Under the pieces are notes generated by a model. It ran no database searches. It was given only the letters and a program-made list of their open reading frames with translations, and was not told where the DNA came from. A DNA stretch of 64,000 nt from Siphonodentalium dalli (lineage: Eukaryota > Mollusca > Scaphopoda > Gadilida > Siphonodentaliidae): NCBI GenBank assembly GCA_032622095.1, contig CP136062.1, positions 4,468,001 through 4,532,000 on the forward strand. The letters run 5' to 3'. A program made the translations under genes and the position numbers. This document shows, piece by piece, positions 57,048-64,000 of this stretch (positions are counted from its first letter, which is position 1; every line of letters begins with the position of its first letter).

Positions 57048-58289
57048 TTGAGTTTGCCTGTCAAAATGAGTGAACATAGATTTGCAGAAGATAATCCAAA
57101 TGACTTTTTAGATGAAAATCTTACATCTAAAAAAAACAAAGACACCACAAAATTTACTGTGAACATCTTGGAAACATTTTGCCGTGAAAAGCGATTTGAT
57201 TTAAACATGATGTCCATGTCTGCTAGTGAGTTGGATGGAATTTTAACAAACTTCTTTGTTAATGTCCGTATGCAGAGCGGATATTTTTATTCAAGATCGA
57301 GTCTCCTCGTCATCAGACAAGGTATCAACCGATTCTTGAAAAATGCCGGTCAGAAGGAAAGGGACAGTTTGTACATAAATCGCCCATTTCAGTCGCAGAT
57401 TTGGATCTGATGTACAATAATGCCATATTTGACACATCTACACCCACAGGACTTGTGTCCAAAACATTCTTTGAAATCGTCTTATTCTTCTGTAGGCGAG
57501 GAAGAGAAAAATCTTCGTGATTTACGACCAGATCACTTTGAAATCCGATGTGACGATGAAAATAAAATGTATTTGGTCAAAACAAAATCCGAGCAAACAA
57601 AGAACTATCAAGGAGACATGAACATATCTGACGAGGGTTCAGAGGGTCGCATGTGTGAAACAGGAGGCCCCGTCTGTCCTGTCAGGACCTTCCAAAAGTA
57701 TCTGAGTAAGAGAAATCCCAAGTGCGAGGCATTATTTCAACATCCCAGGGATAGCTTCTTTGATGACGATGACGTGTGGTTCAAAAATTCACCCATGGGT
57801 GAAAACCATTTGGGAGATATGATGCCGAGAATTTCCAAACAGGCTGGACTTTCTAAAAGATACACAAATCACTGTATCCGAACAACAGCTATTACTATTC
57901 TGAGTAATGCTGGCTTTGAATCAAGGCACATTGCTTCCATTTCGAAGCATAGGTCAATCCAGTCAATAGCGAGATACTGCACTGATTCCTCGGATACGCA
58001 GAAAAAGCAAATGTCGAACACTCTGGCCACCCATGTATCTGCTAGCAATAACTCTCTGCCATCACAAAACATTGATGTAGAATCTGCTAATACATATGAT
58101 TCTGGTGAGAAATATGTACAGGTTGCTGGAAATGTACTTATCCAAACTATTGACAATAACACTAATAACAGTACCAATGAGCTAAATTTCAGAGCAATTG
58201 GTGTGAACCCAACGTTCAATTTCAATGGCGAAAATTGTATCTTCCACGTCTACAATTGTGCAACTCCTGCTAAAACCCCAGAACAGTGA
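57048..58289 (+). pseudogene. Crypton-type tyrosine recombinase (DUF3504/KIAA1958-like), frameshifted
   Basis: Two frames carry one gene. The first (57048-57410) has the helical N-terminal DNA-binding part: VNILETFCREKRFDLN, LLVIRQGINRFLKN. The second (57420-58289) has the catalytic part: CPVRTFQKYLSKRNPKC (~86-102), NHCIRTT with the HxxR pair (His151, Arg154), ISKHRS (His177) and SIARYC (nucleophile Tyr186). The first catalytic Arg lies in FFCRRGRE, readable between the frames around 57480-57507. A run of five A at ~57506-57511 shifts the frame there. A second disruption near 57340-57350 probably removed ~25-30 residues, judged from memory of the family. The C-terminus (FNFNGENCIFHVYNC) is also typical. 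Intact members cut and rejoin DNA; relatives have become host genes. The gene is intronless. Indels could be assembly errors. Confidence 0.78.
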
Positions 58290-58494
58290 ACTTTAAATTC
58301 TGATTTGTGTTGTGTTGTTCACTTTAAACTTCTGTGAAAGAAATAGTTTCCTCAATCTTATGGAGGTTGTGCTTAAATGAGTTTCTCTTTGAAATTTTGA
58401 GTTGCATTAAATTAAAGTATTATGAATCTTGTATAAATTGTATTGAATTAGAATAGCCTTCCATTTCCCAGGTATAATCTTTAATTGATAAAGA

Positions 58495-58792
58495 ATGTTC
58501 GATATAATATGATAAATAATGCATGACACCACCAAAAACATAACAAAAATACCACCACCAAAAAGACAATAACAAACACAACAAAAAACAACAACGCAAC
58601 CACAAAAAAATACAACAAAAAACACAATGCCACCACAAAAACCCCCCCCCCCAAAAAACACAATAACAAACACAACAACACCAACACCAAAATCACAACA
58701 CAATAACAAACACAACAACACCAACACCAAAAACACAACAAAACAAAAAAACAAAAACAAATGTTCGATATAATATAATAAATAATGCATGA
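58495..58792. repeat. CA-rich simple repeat between two ~33-bp direct repeats
   Basis: ATGTTCGATATAATATGATA with AATAATGCATGAC occurs at 58495-58527 and again at 58761-58793, flanking ~230 bp of AACAACACCAACACCAAAA-type sequence almost free of T and G on the plus strand. The Cys/Phe/Val-rich minus-strand frames are artefacts of this composition. Confidence 0.85.
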
Positions 58793-58793
58793 C

Positions 58794-59855
58794 TTGTCGT
58801 TGACTATGCCAAAATAGTGGTCCTCGAGGAGGGAGAAATGCCGTGGCTTATGAACCAATCGCTCTATAATAAAGAGCGTTTTTGTGGCGGGTTTTTAGGG
58901 GTCTTTTTTGTTTTGTTATATTAAAGTTGTGTCTTATTATTGGTGATAGAGATGATATATGCATATGATGCACTTCGCGTATAATTGTGTTTAATATATT
59001 AAGCATATGATTGCGCTTAATATATAAACAGCGCTATTGTAGCAGAGTAGGTTCGTGGGATATTTGACATGTTTGCATAGGGGGAGCTGCGCGTTATGAG
59101 ATATGTGACTAATGATTATGTTGTGGCAATAATAGGGTGAGTATGTGATTATTAGCACGTTAGGTGCATAGAAAGTGTTTTCATGGGTGGTTGAGAGTGA
59201 TCAATGTATGTAGTTAACTGGTGCGCATCGTATGATTGTGTACTTATGTCTGATATTTTTTCAGTCTCGTTTTGGGCATAATTCGTCGCTTATGAATTGA
59301 TTTCTAATGAAATCATAATTTCGCGATTATCGGCGTAAGGGAGGGGTGCGGTAATGCTTTAGCGAATGGTTGGTGAGATGCAGTGATTTGAGGCAGGTGT
59401 ATAATCTTACCGTTATTGTTATGTTATTATTCGAACATTGCGAGTAAAGGTATCGTGTGTCGTGCCTTAGCATAAGCAGTATATATATATATTTAAACGA
59501 GCAATTTGTCAGACATCTGACTGGCTTAAAGTATATGCGCTCGTATTGCATTGAACTAATAATCATGAGAACGAGTTTTGTTATCATGAAGATGAGTACT
59601 CTATACTCTACAATTATTAAATATGTCAATGTGATATGTGAGTAGACACTATGACTTAGTGTATACATATACATGTATTATAGCGCCCGCTCTCCCGTGG
59701 CGAAGCCGCGGAAGCGAAGCGACCAGGGTATACGTATGTGAATATCGGATATACTAATAAACTTTTTCGGCCCAATCTAAAAATAATTTGAAATTACCTA
59801 AAATAGGATAATTTATTCATAACTCAAGGGTCAGCGGGGTTCACAAAATTACTTT
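58794..59855. other. No gene recognised
   Basis: AT-rich sequence downstream of the recombinase pseudogene. A GC-rich patch GGCGAAGCCGCGGAAGCGAA lies at 59699-59718 with no larger context. Confidence 0.5.
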
Positions 59856-59859
59856 TGGC

Positions 59860-60860
59860 GACGGCCGCCATGTTGTATTCATCGTGATTTCGATTTATCG
59901 CGATTCGTCATTCATGATTCTATACGCGATTCATTTGTCTGTAATTTCGATACACTACGATACAGTTCCGCTTCCGTATTATGCAGTTACCATCCAAAGT
60001 AAATCAGGACCCCTCGTTCCTTTCCGTAAGCTGTGAATGCTTACGAAGTTTTATTGGAAGTAAATCTGTAAATTTCGTTTGTTCCCGTGAGCTCGCACTT
60101 TGACCTTTGACACAAACGTTGACGGAAGTGATATGACTGACCTCCGTAACCTAGCCTCAGACTGTAAGCCATGCTCTGATTGGTTTAATTTGATGAACTG
60201 CTGTGATTTCAATCAATCAAATACTAGTATATTGGATATATCGTCTGCGCAAAACAACAACACGTCGGCCGTGGAAAGATGTCTGCTCAAGAAAGCTTAA
60301 AACTTGTCAATCCGACAGCGGCCTACAGGTAGAAAATCTGGCAGTATTTCGGTTTTGGGACGTAACCCTTTGAGGATGGAAAGCCATGCATTAAGACAGA
60401 CAGAACTAAAACGATATGCAAATTATGTTCGACGGCAACCTCTTACAAGACTGGTGTTACGACCAACATGTCACACCATTTGAAACGACATTCTCAGCCA
60501 GCTGTTGTGATTATATGATATATAAACAGATGAGTGAGAAACTTTTCAACTCTTTTACTGTCTTCAGTATCAATATGTCATGTTGTACTGGTATTTCCGG
60601 ATGTGTACGAGCATACTACATTACTACATACTACAATACACATATAACTAAACAATTATGAAAGTCCACAGTAATATTAGAAAAACTATCATTAAAACTC
60701 AACCTGAGAGTTGGGAAAATTTGGAGTGTTGAATAGCTATTTACTCGTGGGATAAAATTTTGCCTATCACGATATGTATCGTATCGTTGGCCCCGTATCG
60801 CGATACATATTGTATCGTGACCAAGCATATCGTTACAGGCCGACAGCCGTGTGTACGTAA
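59860..60860 (+). mobile_element. hAT relic with BED finger; approximate limits
   Basis: Outer parts carry ATCGCGATTC / CGATACA words at 59880-59965 and CACGATATGTATCG, ATCGCGATACATATTGTATC at 60765-60825, typical of subterminal motifs of hAT elements. Between them is a BED-finger coding segment. Exact ends and target duplication were not found. Confidence 0.45.
60279..60518 (+). pseudogene. BED-type zinc finger, hAT/ZBED-like transposase N-terminus, two stops
   Basis: Reading from ATG at 60279 in one frame gives MSAQESLKLVNPTAAYR, a stop (60330), KIWQYFGFGT, a second stop (60363), then PFEDGKPCIKTDRTKTICKL and on through C-x2-C (ICKLC) to TTNMSHHLKRHS with the His pair. All four zinc ligands and the conserved Trp-x2-Phe are present, in the order of a BED finger that binds transposon ends or promoters. 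Stops keep it out of any long open frame. The frame ends shortly after SQPAVV, and no catalytic domain follows. It is better preserved than the BED remnant at 32475, so the two come from different hAT families. Confidence 0.8.
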
Positions 60861-61540
60861 AAATCGTAGCTGGCAATGGTCGTAGGGTAGTCAATCACAT
60901 TCTTTAGAACAACATATGCTATCATAATGTACGACGAGATTGCAAACGTCTGAACAAACTATTCCTCCACTTACGATTGTATATTGGTCGTCTGAACATA
61001 CACTAAGTTGTTCCCACAGTATGTTATACTTGTGATAGTTAGTATTAGTTACTAGTACAGTATGCATGCATGCACAGTGTTCACCTGCCCTGGCGTATTG
61101 TGATAATCACCAACCAATCATCAGAAATTAGGAAATGATGGAATCGAGATAAAAAAAGATACATGCAAATTTCAATGACTTGCCTAAAAACCAGGTAGAA
61201 AATGTAATGTTGCGAAAAATACATAATAATGCAATACTTCAGTATGGACAGTATGTCGTGATATAATATTAGTATACGAACATTTGCAAAACTGTCAAGA
61301 CTCAAGCAAGGTTTCGATCAACATTGTGTGGCTATATAAATCACTAAACACTCACATGACGCAAACATTCTATTATTGGCTGACCTCGGGTTAAGTCAGA
61401 ACGAATCGTGTTATGTTCCAGGTTTTCTGCTGTGATGACTTGCTTTCACATGCCCAAGTTGTACCCACTAACCAAAGTTGTCCCTACCATCTAGGAAGCC
61501 CAGGTTAGACCGTTAACTTCTGGGTTGCCCTGGCTGATGT

Positions 61541-61925
61541 ACCCTGCTGGACAAAACAAGTGTCCATTGGCACCGCGGTGTATTTGCCGTTCGACCGCGG
61601 TGTCAGAGTTTGTAACTGCATTTGAGCACCGCGGCTGAGCGGCAAGTACACCGCGGCCAAACGTCAAGTACACATGTACACCATGGCCGAAAAGCAACTG
61701 CAACGGGGCCGCATGGCATGTACACCGTGGTTAGATTTCTGGTTTGTATTGTCTTTTTTCAGTTTAATGAATGTACACAGCGGTAACTACACCATGGCCG
61801 AATGGCAAATACACCGCGGTCCAACTGTAGTTAGCCGGTGGAGCCGCGATGTAGTTGCATTTCGGCCGCGGCGGCAATGATAACAGCACCGTGGTTAAGT
61901 GGGACACTTGTTTTACACAGCAGGG
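61541..61925. mobile_element. TIR-bounded GC-rich element (~385 bp), family unclear
   Basis: Ends ACCCTGCTGGACAAAACAAG and the reverse complement of CTTGTTTTACACAGCAGGGT make ~26-bp inverted repeats with three mismatches. The interior repeats short ACCGCGGTG / ACCATGGCCG / GGCAAGTACACCGC words about ten times in both orientations. TTAA follows the right end, but the left flank reads GTAC, so a piggyBac-type duplication is not proven. Confidence 0.65.
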
Positions 61926-62079
61926 TTAAAAGCTTGATGAGAAAGCTTATGGTACATAAACCCGAGGCATCTGGGAGACTAGTGCTGTAAGGTATTTTCG
62001 TTAATCATCGACACCAAGATACCATATGCAAACAAACGCTGCCTTACACCGCCCACATTATTAGGTCAACTTTACTTTG

Positions 62080-63600
62080 TAAAGTTTGAGCTATTGCCAT
62101 GGCTTTGTCGTCTGTGTGTACATGTATGCGTAATTCGTAAACAATACAGGCTACAGGTCGTACCTTTGGTCAGATCATTATGAAATTTCACATAGCTGTT
62201 GACATCAACATTTAGACCGGAACGATTCATTTGGAGAAAAAAACATGGCCACCAGCGGCCATCTTGGATTTCAATATTCAATCCATTAGAACGGTTTACA
62301 GGTCGTACTGTTCGTCTGATCATCATGAAATTTGTCATGAATGTTAATATTGACATGTAGATGGGAACGAGTAATTTTGGGGTCATTCGACCAAAAAACA
62401 TGGCCGTCGACAGCCATCTTGGATTTTACTCTTTGCATGACTAAATTCTTTGGCACGCCCTACAGGTTGTACCTTTGGTCGGATCATCATGAAATTTGTC
62501 ATGGGTGTTAATATTTACATGTAGATGGGAAACGAGTACTCTTGGGGTCATTCGGCCAAAAAACATGGCCGCTGGCAGCTATCTCAGCTGGCTATCTTGG
62601 ATTTTACTCTTTGCGTGACTAAATCCTTTGGCACGGGCTACAGGTCGTAGCTTTGGTCGGATCATCATAAAATTTGTCATGAATGTTGACAATGACATGT
62701 ACCGGTAAATGGGAACGAGTCATTTTGGGGTCATTTGGCCAAAAAACATGGCCGCCAGCAGCCATCTTGGATTTTACTCTTTGGATGACTAAATCCTTTA
62801 GCACGGTCTACAGATCGTAGCTTTAGTCTGATCATCATGAAATTTGTCATGGCTGTTTAAATTGGAATGTAGATGGGAATGAGTCATTTTTGGGTCTTTC
62901 GGATGCCCGCGGCCATCTTTGATTTCAAAATTCAATCCATTAGCACGGGCTACTGTTCGTCTGGTCATCATTAAATTTGTCATGGGTGTTAATATTGACA
63001 TGTAGATGGGAACGAGTAATTTTGGGGTCGTTCGGCCAAAAAAACACATGGCTGCTGGCAGCCATCTTGGATTTTACTCTTTGCATGACTAAATCCTTTC
63101 ACACAGGCCACAAGTCGAACCTTTGGTCAGATCATCATGAAATTTGTCATGGTTGTTAAATATGACATGTAGATGGGAACGAGTCATTGTCCAGTCATTG
63201 ACCAAAAGACATGGCTACCAGCAGCCATCTTGGATTTTACACTGCATGACTAAATCCTTTGGCACGTGCTACAGAACGCACCTTTTGTCAGATCATTGTG
63301 AAATTTGTCATGGATGTTGACATTGACATGTTGATGAGATCGAGTAAGTTTTAGGTTATTCGGCCAAAATCATGGCCGCCAGCAGCCATCTTGGATTTTA
63401 CTCTTTGCATAACTAAATCCTTTGGCATGGGCTACAGGTCGTACCTTTAATCGGATCATCATGAAATTTGTCATGGCTGTTGACATTGGCATTTGGCCTT
63501 AAAATGTGTCCAGTGGCAGCCATCTTGGATTTTACTCTTTGCATGACTAAATCCTTTGGCACACCCTACAGTCCACTTCCCTCATCCGATCATCTCCAGA
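62080..63600. repeat. YY1-motif satellite (V), ~9 copies
   Basis: Monomers of ~143-177 bp in one orientation: GGCACGGGCTACAGGTCGTA, TTTGGTCGGATCATCATGAA, ATTTGTCATGGATGTTGAC, ACATGTAGATGGGAACGAGT, TTTTGGGGTCATTCGGCC, AAAAAACATGGCCGCC, AGCAGCCATCTTGGATTTTA and CTCTTTGCATGACTAAATCC. Most copies carry two opposed YY1-like sites. Short frames on the minus strand derive from the repeat. Confidence 0.93.
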
Positions 63601-64000
63601 CTTCATATTAATCTTGATATTGATCTTACTAGATGGAAGCTATCAAATGTTTTTAAATTTTATTGGAAAACATAGCCACCTGGATTTTACATCTGTAACC
63701 ATCTTGGATTTTACTTTTTTATATACCGGTATACATGTATATGTATCTCTTCATGTTGATAATCTAGTATTACTTAGACATTTAAACTTTCCGCACCCCT
63801 AATCGCTCCACATTAAATTATTTCCTTTCCAAGTTGAGGTACAGTGTCATTGACACTTTCATTATATGAAGTACTTGACTTAATTATTTTAAGTGATTAT
63901 TGCTGGAAATGATAAACTGCAAACTTGATACTAGTAATAGTATTAACTATTTTTGCGCATACACATATATATACTTAGAAATATTTTACTTGAGTTAATA
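63601..64000. other. No recognisable feature
   Basis: AT-rich end of the window; one degenerate CATCTTGGATTTTAC word at 63701 is the last trace of the satellite. Confidence 0.5.

Noticed and set aside
57869-58225. 118-residue minus-strand frame with hydrophobic segment
   Set aside because: It is antisense to the recombinase pseudogene, whose plus-strand frame has clear catalytic motifs.
58407-58858. Minus-strand Cys/Phe/Val-rich frames resembling membrane proteins
   Set aside because: They are the reverse reading of an A/C-only simple repeat and have no complexity beyond it.

Overview
This is eukaryotic, repeat-dominated nuclear DNA. Nothing bacterial (operons, Shine-Dalgarno-led gene chains) is visible. 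The mix of many small DNA transposons, a Tx1/L1-type LINE, Ty3-type and very short LTR elements, a Crypton-type tyrosine recombinase and several ~160-bp satellites fits a marine invertebrate, most likely a lophotrochozoan such as a bivalve mollusc. That placement is inference. I find no convincing intact host gene; every recognisable coding region is a mobile-element gene and all are broken.

Layout. 1-18150 is a satellite domain: a ~140-bp monomer (S1) in long arrays, separated between 4.4 and 10.6 kb by copies of a ~0.27-0.65 kb spacer (S2). Two insertions break it: a 5'-truncated LINE on the minus strand (5861-9241, 15-bp target duplication) and a small young LTR element (13905-15280, 5-bp target duplication). 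The S1 block before the first spacer and the block after 11.4 kb are paralogous, so the empty LTR-element site can be read at about 2112. 18155-19945 is a ~550-bp tandem repeat. 20-30 kb is AT-rich DNA with ~164-bp and ~160-bp satellites, inverted repeat pairs and LINE-tail-like repeats.

30-46 kb is a nest of DNA transposons: a 1-kb foldback element, a hAT relic with a decayed BED finger, satellite blocks, tandem duplications of ~1 kb and ~1.5 kb, a 1.44-kb TTAA-flanked piggyBac-like element with a readable empty site, a 157-bp palindromic MITE, and the 3' end of a Ty3-type retrotransposon (integrase plus LTR). 46-52.3 kb is a >100-copy 38/39-bp minisatellite with higher-order structure, interrupted by a 990-bp hAT element with a perfect 8-bp target duplication. 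It grades into a 21-bp minisatellite next to a primer-binding-site-like motif and possible LTR on the minus strand, suggesting the array grew out of a retroelement.

53-64 kb is AT-rich and holds a tyrosine-recombinase (Crypton-type) pseudogene at 57.05-58.29 kb, a hAT relic with a well-conserved BED finger outside any long ORF (60.28 kb), a TIR-bounded GC-rich element (61.5 kb) and a ~160-bp satellite carrying YY1-like motifs (62.1-63.6 kb), related to a shorter array at 34.5-35.0 kb.

The contents do not form a pathway. The window records satellite amplification and successive transposon insertions whose order can often be read from target duplications and paralogous empty sites.
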